Origin: Rugamonas fusca
GTDB lineage: Bacteria; Pseudomonadota; Gammaproteobacteria; Burkholderiales; Burkholderiaceae_D
DNA: 64,000 bases
Direction: 5' to 3'
NCBI RefSeq assembly: GCF_014042365.1
Contig: NZ_JACEZS010000002.1
Location: 1-64,000, forward strand
The notes below the pieces were generated by a model. That model saw nothing but the letters and a program-made list of their open reading frames with translations. It was not told the origin of the DNA and did no database searches. The position numbers and the translations under genes are program-made. This document shows positions 44,378 to 52,640 of this stretch, in pieces (positions within the stretch are counted from its first letter, which is position 1; every line of letters starts with the position of its first letter).

Positions 44378-45424
44378 ATGCAAATCGCGCAATCCACCCC
44401 CACCACCGTCATTGCCCCCGGCACTGCCGGCGGCGCCAGTCCGGCCGATGGCACCGCGCTGGGGCTGGATGGCGAACGGGCGGCCACGGCCACGCCGGTC
44501 ACGCCCTCCCCCACCACGGCCGCCCCGCTGCGCCAGGGCATCGCCAACTGGAGCCAGCCGCTGCAAGGCGACATCTCCGGCGCCCAGCAGGCCCTGGACT
44601 TTCTCGAGCAGAGCGCGGCCCAGCTGCGCAGCCTGAAATCGGAACTGTCGGACAAGCTGGCCGCCCACCCGGTGCGCGACGGCAGCATCGAGGCCCGCGT
44701 GCGCCAGTTCGGCGCCACCTGGCGTACCCGCCAGAGCGCCTCCGGCGGCACGCTCGACGCCCGCCTGGCCTATGGCCGCAAACCGGCCCTGCAGCATTTC
44801 ACCGTGCGCGGCATGAGCCTGGCCCACTTGCGCAATGGCGGCAAGGAAGTGCTGGCCATCGCCGTGGGCGCCGGCGCCCAGAGCCTGCGCTCGGTGAGCC
44901 TGGAAGCGGGCTTGAGCGACGACGCGATCGCCCAGCGCTTCGACGATGCGCTGGCCCCGGCCGGTGTGCGCGTGGCCGTGGGCGACGATGGCAACCTCGA
45001 TTTCTCCACCCCGGAGTCGGACTGGGCCGGCGTACGCGACAGCTTCTCCGTGCAAGGCGGCGGCATCCGCTTCCCCGGCGGCCAGTTGAACCGGATCAAG
45101 GCCGAAGAGGAAACACCCGCCATCGATCCGGACCAGTGGCACACCGCGGACGCGGACGCGCTGCGCCAGACCCTGCAGCAAGTGGTGCAGGCCCTGGCCC
45201 AGGTGGAAGCGGCCATCGCCTCGGTCAACGGCGCGCTGAGCCAGGCCGACCGCCAGATCCAGGTGGCCGCGCCGGCCGGCGCGGACACGGCCGGCATGGG
45301 CCAGGTGGCGCAAAACTTCGTCTCGTCCGCCAGCCAGCCCGGCTACCAGTCGCTGCTGTCGATCACCTCGGCGCTGGCCGGCATCAGCCGCGAGCGCGTG
45401 GTGTCGCTGCTGGGCCTGCGCTGA
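44378..45424 (+). CDS. unknown protein at the end of the flagellar operon (possible LafW-type)
   Basis: 348 aa, not recognised with confidence. Layout: a Thr/Pro/Ala-rich N terminus (1-50); a coiled-coil-like segment (about 65-95, AQQALDFLEQSAAQLRSLKS); a globular middle with HFTVRGMSLAHLRNGGKEVL and strands around VRVAVGDDGNLDF; and a C-terminal helix region QPGYQSLLSITSALAGISRE. The N- and C-terminal helices with a globular centre are the general plan of an axial or hook-associated protein, and there is no signal peptide, so flagellar export is possible. It starts 5 bp after flgL without a clear Shine-Dalgarno, so it is translationally coupled. Flag-2 loci carry lafW at this place; equivalence is inference. 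The stop abuts the stop of the convergent GGDEF-EAL gene. Confidence 0.65.
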   Translation: MQIAQSTPTTVIAPGTAGGASPADGTALGLDGERAATATPVTPSPTTAAPLRQGIANWSQPLQGDISGAQQALDFLEQSAAQLRSLKSELSDKLAAHPVRDGSIEARVRQFGATWRTRQSASGGTLDARLAYGRKPALQHFTVRGMSLAHLRNGGKEVLAIAVGAGAQSLRSVSLEAGLSDDAIAQRFDDALAPAGVRVAVGDDGNLDFSTPESDWAGVRDSFSVQGGGIRFPGGQLNRIKAEEETPAIDPDQWHTADADALRQTLQQVVQALAQVEAAIASVNGALSQADRQIQVAAPAGADTAGMGQVAQNFVSSASQPGYQSLLSITSALAGISRERVVSLLGLR

Positions 45425-47620
45425 TCAGGCCGGCGCCGGGGGCGGCAAGCCGCGCCCGGCCAGCGCCGTGAAGTCGGCGGCCGGCATGGCTTGCGCATAC
45501 ACAAAACCTTGCGCGTAGTCGCACTGGGCCAGCGCCAGCAAGTCGCGCTGGACCGCCGTCTCCACCCCTTCGGCCACCACCCGCAGCCCCAGCTTGTGGG
45601 CCATCACGATGATGGCCTCGCACAAGGCCAGGTCGCCCGTGTCGGCCGCCAGTTCACGCACGAAGCTGTGGTCGAGCTTGAGGTAATCGATGTCGAAATG
45701 CTTGAGGTGGGCCAGCGAGGAATAGCCGGTGCCGAAGTCGTCCAGCGCCACCTGCAAGCCCATCTCGCGCAGGGCCCGCAGCCGCGCCACCACGGGACTG
45801 GCATGGTCGAGCAACACGCCCTCGCCGATTTCCAGCACGATGCTGCGCGGCGGCAAGTCCAGCGCCCGCACATAGTCTTGCCAGCCCTGGTACAGGGCCG
45901 CCTCGCCCCGCAACTGGCCCGGTGACAGGTTCACGCTGATCTGGAAGCCGGCGCCGAACCTGGCTTGCCACTGGCGCGCCTGGGCGGCGGCCTGGCGGAA
46001 CACCCAGTCGCCCAGCTCCAGCAGCAGGCCCGACGCTTCGGCCTGCGCCAGGAACTCGGCCGGCGCCAGCAAGCCCCGCTCCGGATGCTGCCAGCGCAGC
46101 AGCGCCTCGGCCCGCTCGATGGCGCCCGTGGCCAGGTTGACGATGGGCTGGTAGTGCAGGGCGAACTGGCCCTGGGCCTGGGCCAGCCGCAAGTCCTGGC
46201 CGATGCGCAGCCGGGCCTGGGCCGCCAGTTGCAAGTCCGGCGTGAAATAGCTGTAGCGGTTGCGCCCGCCATGCTTGGCCGCGTACATGGCCTGGTCCGC
46301 GTGGCGCAGCAGTTCGTCGGGCTCGGCCGCGTCCGACGGGTACAGGGCGATGCCCACGCTGGCCGACACCCGGCCCTGCTGCTCGCCGAGCTGGAACGGC
46401 TGGTTCAGATTGGCCAGGATGTTCTGGGCGATGCGCTCCACGCTCGACACATGGTCCAGGCCCGACAGGATGATGGTGAATTCATCGCCGCCGAGGCGGG
46501 CCAGCGTGTCGGACGCGCGCACGCAGGCGCCGATGCGGCGCGCCGCCTCCACCAGCAGCGCGTCGCCCTGGGCGTGGCCCAGGGTATCGTTGACTTGCTT
46601 GAAACCATCGAGGTCGATGAACAGCAGGGCCAGGAACAAGCCTTCGCGCTTGGCCTTTTTCATTTCCTGGCGCAGCCGGTCCTGGAACATGTGGCGGTTG
46701 GGCAGGGCCGTCAAGGCGTCGAAATTGGCCTGGTGCCAGATCAGCTCAGACGTCTGGCGCCGCTCCGTGATGTCGGTCACCAGCGCCAGCGCGCCCAGGT
46801 ACTGGCCCAGGGGGTCGAAGATGGGATTGGTGGCCAGTGTGGCCCACAGTTCGCCGCCATCCTTGCGCAGGAACTTGAACTCGTGGCGCTCGGCCACGCC
46901 GTCGCGGCGGCGCGCGATATTGCGTTCGAGGATGGTGCGGCCCTCGTCATCCATGAAGTTCACCAGCGGCTGTTCCAGCATCTCCTCGATGGTGTAGCCC
47001 AGCATGGACGCCATCTTGGGATTGACGAAACTGGTGCGGGCCTGGTCGTCGATTTCCCAGATGCCCTCCTCGGCCGTGTGCACGATGCGGCGGAACCGTT
47101 CCTCGCTGCGCTCGAGCGCGGCCAGTTTGCCTTCGGCCAGTTCCAGCACCACCCGCAAGGCCTGGCCACCCAGGTCGGCGCTGGCGCGCAGCGTGGCCGG
47201 GAAACCGTGCTGCTCGTGGGCGCGCAGCAGTTGCAGATCGCAGCGCTGGGGCGCGCTGCTGTTGATGGCGGCCTGCACGAAACGGTCGAAATCGGCGATG
47301 AAGCGGGAACTGATGAAGTTACGGAAATGCACCCGGTCGGGATTCTGGCGCGGCACGCCGAGCAAGTCCGCGCCCACCAGGTTCATTTGCAGGATGGTGG
47401 TATCGAGCCCCAGCACGAAATAGCCGACCGGCGCCAGCAGGTAGATATCGTTGAAATAGGCGTGCTCCTGCTCCTGCCGCAGCCGCTCCGGCGTCAGCCC
47501 TTCCGCGGCCCGTGCGGCCAGCGCCGCGCGCACGCCATCGCCCAGTGGCACGGCCATGCCGGCCAGCGGCGCCAGGGCCGCCGCCATGCTGGCGCCGGGC
47601 GGTTGCAATTCGTCGTCCAT
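45425..47620 (-). CDS. PAS-GGDEF-EAL cyclic di-GMP turnover protein
   Basis: 731 aa cytoplasmic protein with no membrane segment. Domain order: PAS at about 50-160, PAS/PAC at about 170-290, GGDEF at about 297-455 with an intact GGDEF at 377-381 and an RxxD inhibitory site (RASD) five residues before it, and EAL at about 470-715 with EAL at 504-506, NLSP, DDFGTG at 627-632, KLD and EGVET. All motifs needed for cyclase and phosphodiesterase activity are visible, so direction cannot be predicted. GGAAGGGG precedes the ATG. It adjoins the flagellar locus tail to tail with directly adjacent stop codons; cyclic di-GMP control of motility versus attachment is an attractive context-based guess. Confidence 0.92.
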   Translation of the reverse strand: MDDELQPPGASMAAALAPLAGMAVPLGDGVRAALAARAAEGLTPERLRQEQEHAYFNDIYLLAPVGYFVLGLDTTILQMNLVGADLLGVPRQNPDRVHFRNFISSRFIADFDRFVQAAINSSAPQRCDLQLLRAHEQHGFPATLRASADLGGQALRVVLELAEGKLAALERSEERFRRIVHTAEEGIWEIDDQARTSFVNPKMASMLGYTIEEMLEQPLVNFMDDEGRTILERNIARRRDGVAERHEFKFLRKDGGELWATLATNPIFDPLGQYLGALALVTDITERRQTSELIWHQANFDALTALPNRHMFQDRLRQEMKKAKREGLFLALLFIDLDGFKQVNDTLGHAQGDALLVEAARRIGACVRASDTLARLGGDEFTIILSGLDHVSSVERIAQNILANLNQPFQLGEQQGRVSASVGIALYPSDAAEPDELLRHADQAMYAAKHGGRNRYSYFTPDLQLAAQARLRIGQDLRLAQAQGQFALHYQPIVNLATGAIERAEALLRWQHPERGLLAPAEFLAQAEASGLLLELGDWVFRQAAAQARQWQARFGAGFQISVNLSPGQLRGEAALYQGWQDYVRALDLPPRSIVLEIGEGVLLDHASPVVARLRALREMGLQVALDDFGTGYSSLAHLKHFDIDYLKLDHSFVRELAADTGDLALCEAIIVMAHKLGLRVVAEGVETAVQRDLLALAQCDYAQGFVYAQAMPAADFTALAGRGLPPPAPA

Positions 47621-47857
47621 GATCCCCTTCCGCGCAGCGCGGGCGCAATGGCAAAGTCATGCAATAAGGATAATAAATTCCGGCCATTCAAGACTAACAT
47701 CGAAGACGTACGCTGTCGAGCATCCCGCACATGATAGGAGTGACGACGGCGTGGCAATGGCGCCGCCGCCCGCGCCTGGGCCACATGACTAAACCGGGGC
47801 GCGGCGCGCCGGCACCGTTGCACCTGCATGCCGTGCAGGCCGCCGCTGGCAAACAGC

Positions 47858-48277
47858 TCAGCGCCCCGCGCCGTAGTGGCGCCGGCGGCCGAACGGATGG
47901 CCCACCACCAGCATGGAACTGGCGATCAGGCTGCTCAAGCCTATCATCAACTGGACCAGCTTATCGTCCGGCAGCACCCACAGCGCGCCGGCCGGCGCCT
48001 CGACCCGCGCCGCGGCCATGATCAGCGGCGCCACCCAGGCCGCCTCCGGCGTCACGTCCAGGATGACGGCGCCGTCCGGGCTGGTCTGCATATAGATCTC
48101 GCCTCCTTCGGCCAGCGTGAAGCACACGCCATAGACAGTCTCATGGCGGGCGATGTTGTCCTGCATGCTGCGGTTGTGTTCCTCTACCCACAGCTCGACG
48201 TCGGCCGCGTTCTCCAGCGCCATCCACGGCACCGGCTTGAAGCGCGGCGGCGCGCCTCCTTCGTTCTGATCCTGCAT
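47858..48277 (-). CDS. hypothetical protein
   Basis: 139 aa, not recognised. It is acidic in the first two thirds (ENAADVELWVEEHNRSM, YMQTSPDGAVILDVTPEA) and basic at the end (GHPFGRRRHYGAGR). No signal peptide; a weakly hydrophobic segment (LMIGLSSLIASSMLVVG) is near the C terminus. Size and composition recall small secretion chaperones, but I cannot support that. Codon usage is typical of the chromosome. The ATG at 48277 is preceded by an A-poor region with no strong Shine-Dalgarno. Confidence 0.6.
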   Translation of the reverse strand: MQDQNEGGAPPRFKPVPWMALENAADVELWVEEHNRSMQDNIARHETVYGVCFTLAEGGEIYMQTSPDGAVILDVTPEAAWVAPLIMAAARVEAPAGALWVLPDDKLVQLMIGLSSLIASSMLVVGHPFGRRRHYGAGR

Positions 48278-48385
48278 GGTATTCCTGTGTTCGGTTGCTT
48301 GCCGCCAGTCTAACCGATCCCGTACGGCAGACGCAGCGAAAAAGGATTAGGATAGTAACTACGTGGCAGCTTCAGGGAGGACGCC

Positions 48386-48598
48386 ATGAAACACCGAGCC
48401 AGCTGGTACGGCCCCGGCGGCGCCGTCTACCAGTCCGAATTCACCCGCTTCATCGATGGCTATCTGCACGACCATCCGGGCGTGGTGCGCGACCAGCAAC
48501 TGGGCTGGCGCACCTGGTGGGAACGGCCCGTCAAACTGGACGACCTGGAAAAGGCGCAGCAAGACAGCGTGCCGCTGCCACCGTACTACTATGAATGA
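48386..48598 (+). CDS. DUF3460 family protein
   Basis: 70 aa. The sequence matches the small Burkholderiales DUF3460 family: YQSEFTRFIDGYLHDHPGVV, a Q-R/G-W turn (DQQLGWRTWWERPVKLDD), and the C-terminal VPLPPYYYE. Function unknown. GGGAGG precedes the ATG. It converges on the YcbK-like gene with an 8-bp gap. Confidence 0.8.
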   Translation: MKHRASWYGPGGAVYQSEFTRFIDGYLHDHPGVVRDQQLGWRTWWERPVKLDDLEKAQQDSVPLPPYYYE

Positions 48599-48606
48599 GG
48601 GCCGGT

Positions 48607-49341
48607 TCAGCCCTTCCAGGTGCGTTTGAGGCCGGTGTCCGCGTGGATCCAGCCGCCGCGCGGCCCGGAGCGGTAGTAAAAGCCCACGCCGCCCTGGCGG
48701 AAGCTGCGCACGAGGCCGCCGAGCACTTCCGCGTTCAGGTTGGCGATCCGGATATCGGCCGCCCGTCCCTCGATATGCAGCGACTGGCGCGCGGCCGGCA
48801 CGCCGGATTCGATCAGCTTGCGGTTGGAGCTGGCGGTACGGTAGCCCGACAGGATTTCCAGCGGTTGCTCGATGCCGTAGCGGGCCACGAACGCTTGCGT
48901 GCCCCACAGCGTCTCGAACAGCTTGGGGTCGATGGGCGCCGTTTCCTTGCCGTTCACGTCGCGCAGCAAGTGGCACAGTTCCTGGTAGGCCGAGTCGATG
49001 ATGTCGCCATCCTTCCAGTACAGGATCTTGGCCCGCTCGCCGCTGGCCGGGCGCGTCACGTCGATCACGCGCGGCTTGAGCCAGAAGTCCAGGTCCAGCG
49101 CCTGGGCATCGAAGATATCGGGCGGCGGTTCCAGTTCCGCCTGTGGGGCCGGCCCGCCATCGGGCTGTGCCTGGGCCAGTTGCCTGGCAGGCTTGGCCGG
49201 TGCCGCGTGCGCGACGGATCTGGTGCCGGCCGTGGCCGTGTGGGTGACGCTGCGCGCGGCACAACCGATCAACGGCGTCCCCAGGAAAGCGGTGGCCGTC
49301 AGGCCCAGCCCCTGTTGAAGAAAAGTTCTGCGCGTAACCAT
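48607..49341 (-). CDS. YcbK/MepK-like murein endopeptidase (DUF882, M15 family)
   Basis: 244 aa exported protein. The N terminus has a twin-arginine-like motif (TRRTFLQQG), a hydrophobic core and a lipobox LIGC at about 24-27, so it may be a Tat-exported lipoprotein. The C-terminal domain (about 105-244) is peptidase M15A/DUF882: LSGYRTASSNRKLI, zinc ligands His and Asp in SLHIEGRAADIRI, and the second His in GWIHADTG. The family cuts peptidoglycan cross-links during cell growth. A group II intron ends 18 bp upstream of its start codon, so the native promoter is now separated from the gene by about 2.5 kb and expression would depend on splicing or on read-through. Confidence 0.88.
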   Translation of the reverse strand: MVTRRTFLQQGLGLTATAFLGTPLIGCAARSVTHTATAGTRSVAHAAPAKPARQLAQAQPDGGPAPQAELEPPPDIFDAQALDLDFWLKPRVIDVTRPASGERAKILYWKDGDIIDSAYQELCHLLRDVNGKETAPIDPKLFETLWGTQAFVARYGIEQPLEILSGYRTASSNRKLIESGVPAARQSLHIEGRAADIRIANLNAEVLGGLVRSFRQGGVGFYYRSGPRGGWIHADTGLKRTWKG

Positions 49342-49399
49342 ATTGCTGCCTATAAAAAGTTGGGTAGGAGCAGGCCATTACTGGCCCACTCCCCCCTCA

Positions 49400-49433
49400 G
49401 AACCGTGCGTGCGATTTTCACCGCACACGGCTC
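49400..49433 (-). ncRNA. group II intron domain V
   Basis: A 34-nt hairpin with near-perfect complementarity (GAGCCGTGTGCG...CGCACGCACGGTTC) and a GAAA tetraloop, which is the diagnostic catalytic core of group II introns. Located 37 bp downstream of the maturase stop on the minus strand. Confidence 0.85.
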
Positions 49434-49470
49434 AAGCCTATAACTCATTCCTAAAAAGGAACTCGTCTTT

Positions 49471-51180
49471 CTAAATTCCCCAAACGGGAACCGGCTTAAT
49501 TACCTTCAAACCCATACTGTGTACTTGGGTGTGACAGTTCGGGTGCAACAGCACACGATTACTCAAGGCGTCCGACCCTCCATCTACTCGATATTCGATG
49601 TGATGGTCATGCGAGCCAGTTGCCTTGGTCATCTTGCAGTTACACACGGCGCACAAGCCGCCCTGGTCAACATACATACGAATCCACTGCTTGCGGTGGC
49701 TCATGTTTTCCAACATGCGCTCCTGATGCAGCGTTTCGCCGTACATCTCCCAATCTGGATCAAACGGGTTGTAAGCCCCTTTGATTTTCTTGTGTCGCTT
49801 AATCGCTGTCTTGGAAACGTCATACAGTTCCCTCAACACCTTGCCGCCATCGTCGGCTACCACGGGAGCAGCAAACACCCATGCCCGATCACCAATGGAG
49901 TGGAAGTATTTCCCTTTCACCCATGCAGTGCTCTTTTGTGGATGTCGTCGCTTCGCCCACCGCCAGATCGCCCTGAATAACAGGTCATCCATGCGGCTGT
50001 ACGCCTCCTTGGCCACCACAGGGCTGTGATACTGCGCCCAGCCCCGCAGCACAGGGTTCAACATGAAGATCAGTTCCTCCTGCGTCACCCCTTTATGTGT
50101 GCTGATAATTTCCGTCACCTTGCGATAGAACGTTTGCACGTTTTTCTTGCTCGGCTTGATGAGCAGCGTTCCCTGATACTTGCGGAAATTCCACCCTAAG
50201 AAATCAAAGCCTTGGTCGATATGTGTGATGCGCGTCTTCTCCGGTGACAGTTGCAAACCCCGAACGGCAAGGAAAGCAACTACCCACGGTCGGACTTCAT
50301 TTTCCAGAACGTCTTGCGAAGTCCCGGTGATAACAAAGTCGTCCGCGTATCGAACAACATTCACCTTCAGCTTTATGGCCTTCTTCGATCCAAACTTGCT
50401 ACACAAGTAGCCCGCCAGTCCCGATTCCAAGCCATTCAGCGCTACATTTGCCAACGTCGGGGAGATAATTCCTCCCTGTGGCGTACCCGCGGTTGTCTCC
50501 TGAAACTGGCCTTGATAAATCAGACCAGACTTCAACCATTTGCGCAGAACCGTCCTGTCCAACGGGACATTCTTGTCCAGCCACGCATGGTCGATATGAT
50601 CGAAACAGCCTGCAATATCCGCTTCCAGAACCCATTGAGCCGAAGCCTTCTTGGATAAGGAAAGGAACAGTTGGGACATCGCATCAGCGGTCGAACGATT
50701 TCTCCTGAACCCATAAGAGTTCGGATCACTCGTCGATTCTGATACGGGCTCCAACGCCAACAGATATAAAGCCTGCATGGCCCGATCAAGCATGGTGGGT
50801 ATCCCTAAGGGGCGTTTTTTCCCATTTGCTTTCGGTATATAGATTCTCCGCAAAGGCAGAGGTCTATACCCACGTTGCTTCATCCTGCTAACTGCGGACC
50901 ACTTCGTTTCAGGTAACGCCCATAGTTCACCGTCAACACCTGCTGTACGCTTACCTTGATTCTCAGTAACACGCTTCACCGCAAACAACTTAGCGGAAAA
51001 CGTGCGGGTCAGCATTCGTTGCAAGGCTTTCACCTTACGCCATTTGCCTTCCCGTGTTGCCTTCGCAATTCGCATCTGCATCCCTCTTACATTCCGTTCC
51101 ACCTGACGCCAATTAACAGCGTGCCAGTGTTGCGGTTTGCCAGAAAGCGCAGACACATCCGTATGGATATGCACTCTCAT
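49471..51180 (-). CDS. ltrA: group II intron reverse transcriptase/maturase (LtrA-like)
   Basis: 569 aa intron-encoded protein. Reverse transcriptase domain with an N-terminal extension (about 20-75), PKANGKKRPLGIPTMLDRAM, TTAGTPQGGIISP, and the catalytic YADD at 278-281. It is followed by the maturase X/GIIM domain (about 360-440, WAQYHSPVVAKEAYSRMDD) and a C-terminal HNH endonuclease (CAVCNCKM, HDHHIEYRVDGG, LLHPNCHTQVHS). All catalytic motifs are intact, so the element may be active. I chose the ATG at 51180 with GGGAG upstream; a longer in-frame start would run into domain I-III RNA. Confidence 0.93.
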   Translation of the reverse strand: MRVHIHTDVSALSGKPQHWHAVNWRQVERNVRGMQMRIAKATREGKWRKVKALQRMLTRTFSAKLFAVKRVTENQGKRTAGVDGELWALPETKWSAVSRMKQRGYRPLPLRRIYIPKANGKKRPLGIPTMLDRAMQALYLLALEPVSESTSDPNSYGFRRNRSTADAMSQLFLSLSKKASAQWVLEADIAGCFDHIDHAWLDKNVPLDRTVLRKWLKSGLIYQGQFQETTAGTPQGGIISPTLANVALNGLESGLAGYLCSKFGSKKAIKLKVNVVRYADDFVITGTSQDVLENEVRPWVVAFLAVRGLQLSPEKTRITHIDQGFDFLGWNFRKYQGTLLIKPSKKNVQTFYRKVTEIISTHKGVTQEELIFMLNPVLRGWAQYHSPVVAKEAYSRMDDLLFRAIWRWAKRRHPQKSTAWVKGKYFHSIGDRAWVFAAPVVADDGGKVLRELYDVSKTAIKRHKKIKGAYNPFDPDWEMYGETLHQERMLENMSHRKQWIRMYVDQGGLCAVCNCKMTKATGSHDHHIEYRVDGGSDALSNRVLLHPNCHTQVHSMGLKVIKPVPVWGI

Positions 51181-51997
51181 GCTGCTTTCTCCCTTGTAAA
51201 TTGAAATTCGGATTTCAATTTCCCAAGTGAGAACCATAAAGCTCCTTGTGGGAGCGTCCATAGCTCCCACAAGTGAAAATATCCGTTCGGCGAGTACCGA
51301 TATCCTGATACTCACCCCTCACCCAATCCAAGGTAAAGGGTTGGTCAGCCGTCTTGCGACGATAGACCAGATAGAAGTCTGCACCCTTTCAGGTCGGGAC
51401 AAATCTTGAATCCCTATCCGAGCCATTACAGCCCGGCATTCGCTTTCTCTATCCTCCCATGCCCGCTCCTCCAACAACTTCCCTCGCGGGTCGCCTGCCT
51501 ACTTTCTAAAACTCTGAAAGAGGCGGAGAGTCGGGTTTTCCACGTTCCCTGCTTATCACACGACTGGTTTAGGGTCTGTCTTTCCTCCGGTGGCCTGATG
51601 ACGACGTATTCCGAGCATCGAGCGGAATAACCGGCCACGCACCATTTTGGTCAATGCCTAACAGCAGTTTTGGCACCTCAGTAATTACGAAGTTTTCGAC
51701 AATTCACTTTCATTACCCATACCAGCCAGCCTAGCCCCTCAACCCCGTCACTGCTCGGAGTATCCACAGTCCTGCCTCGCGGCCGACCTGTGCCATTACT
51801 GGGGGATACATTGTCAGGAGAGCTTCACACCTTGCCGTTACCAGCAACGCATGTCTCCGTAGGCTACTGCTAGTCGCATAACAGGTTCACTAACCATCAC
51901 GTATTACAGTATGATGACTCGAACAATGATAAGCAGAGCTTTCGCCCCTTTGACTTAACCCATCACCGAAATGGTGATTAACCTCCCTGTGAAACCA

Positions 51998-52297
51998 ATG
52001 ACTGCTACTACCGCACCCAGCCAGTTACCGAATATCTCAATTGACGATCTGAGAATACTAAGCACCCAACCCGGTACGTTGCAAGTCACCATCAAGAAAG
52101 TCAACGGCTACTTCATGCCCTTCGTCCAATTTGCACCTCCGGTCGGTCACACCATACTGCATGGCGTTATTACCCAAGGCTCAGACGTTGTGGCAACCGT
52201 CGATTTAGCCGAAGCTTTAACTGCCGTGGAACAAATCATCGGCTCCAAACACAATATCGTCATGCCCGAAAGTACCGGCACGCCGATCCTGCATTAA
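51998..52297 (+). CDS. hypothetical small protein (low GC)
   Basis: 99 aa from the ATG at 51998 (an in-frame ATG at 51971 adds nine residues; neither has a clear Shine-Dalgarno). Not recognised. It has a Thr/Pro-rich N terminus, two strand-like segments (LQVTIKKVNGYFMPFVQFAP, HTILHGVITQGSDVVATVDL) and a helix (AEALTAVEQIIGS). The GC content and codon use are visibly lower than in the chromosome around it, similar to the intron region. It lies just beyond the intron 5' end on the opposite strand and could be foreign DNA carried with, or targeted by, the element. Confidence 0.5.
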   Translation: MTATTAPSQLPNISIDDLRILSTQPGTLQVTIKKVNGYFMPFVQFAPPVGHTILHGVITQGSDVVATVDLAEALTAVEQIIGSKHNIVMPESTGTPILH

Positions 52298-52467
52298 AGC
52301 CTTTCCACCCAATCCCCAAGCCTCAAACGGGACTGACCAATACGCTCGCGTCCGAATTGGCCCAAGAGCTGTTTTATTCAAAAGAGTTTTCTCTCTTTAC
52401 ACGAGGCGAAGTGTCGTGTCGCACCAATGCGCTTACTATAACGTAGCAGGGGGAAATGGAAAACCAC

Positions 52468-52495
52468 CGTGCCGGTCCGGCACGCATCTTTTTTT
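52468..52495 (+). terminator. candidate intrinsic terminator
   Basis: CGTGCCGG-T-CCGGCACG dyad (effective stem about 6 bp) followed by CATCTTTTTTT. It lies about 170 bp after the low-GC ORF and within the start of the decayed regulator remnant. Confidence 0.5.
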
Positions 52496-52640
52496 CGCAC
52501 GGCAGCCCGAGGATTCGGCTGCGCCGCTACGCGGCCATGGTTGACGCCGCGCCCGACGTGCGCCTGGCGGGCACGGCCGCCAACGGCCGCGATGGCCGGG
52601 TCATACCCGAACCCAGCCGCGCCGATGTCCGCCTGAGCGG
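52486..52640 (+). pseudogene. response-regulator receiver remnant
   Basis: The frame starting at 52456 reads RIRLRRYAAMVDAAPDVRLA, then GTAANGRDG, which matches helix 1 to strand 2 of a NarL-type receiver domain. The phosphoacceptor region and the rest of the protein are missing; the reading continues into unrelated residues. It is a short decayed fragment, not a functional regulator. Confidence 0.5.

Larger units (their letters stand above)
49359..51880 (-). mobile_element. group II intron (ORF-containing, bacterial class)
   Basis: The intron is transcribed on the minus strand. Its 3' end is well marked: the 34-nt catalytic domain V at 49400-49433 (starting GAGCCGTGTGCGG with a GAAA loop, and ending CACGGTTC), then a domain VI stem, GGAGTGGGCC paired with GGCCTGCTCC, and a CCTACCCAAC 3' terminus near 49359. 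Structured domain I-III RNA lies upstream of the maturase gene (51181 onward). The 5' end is not resolved: I place it near 51880 because RNA-like sequence continues to there, but a consensus GTGCG also occurs at 51642. The region is more AT-rich than the flanks. Confidence 0.75.
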
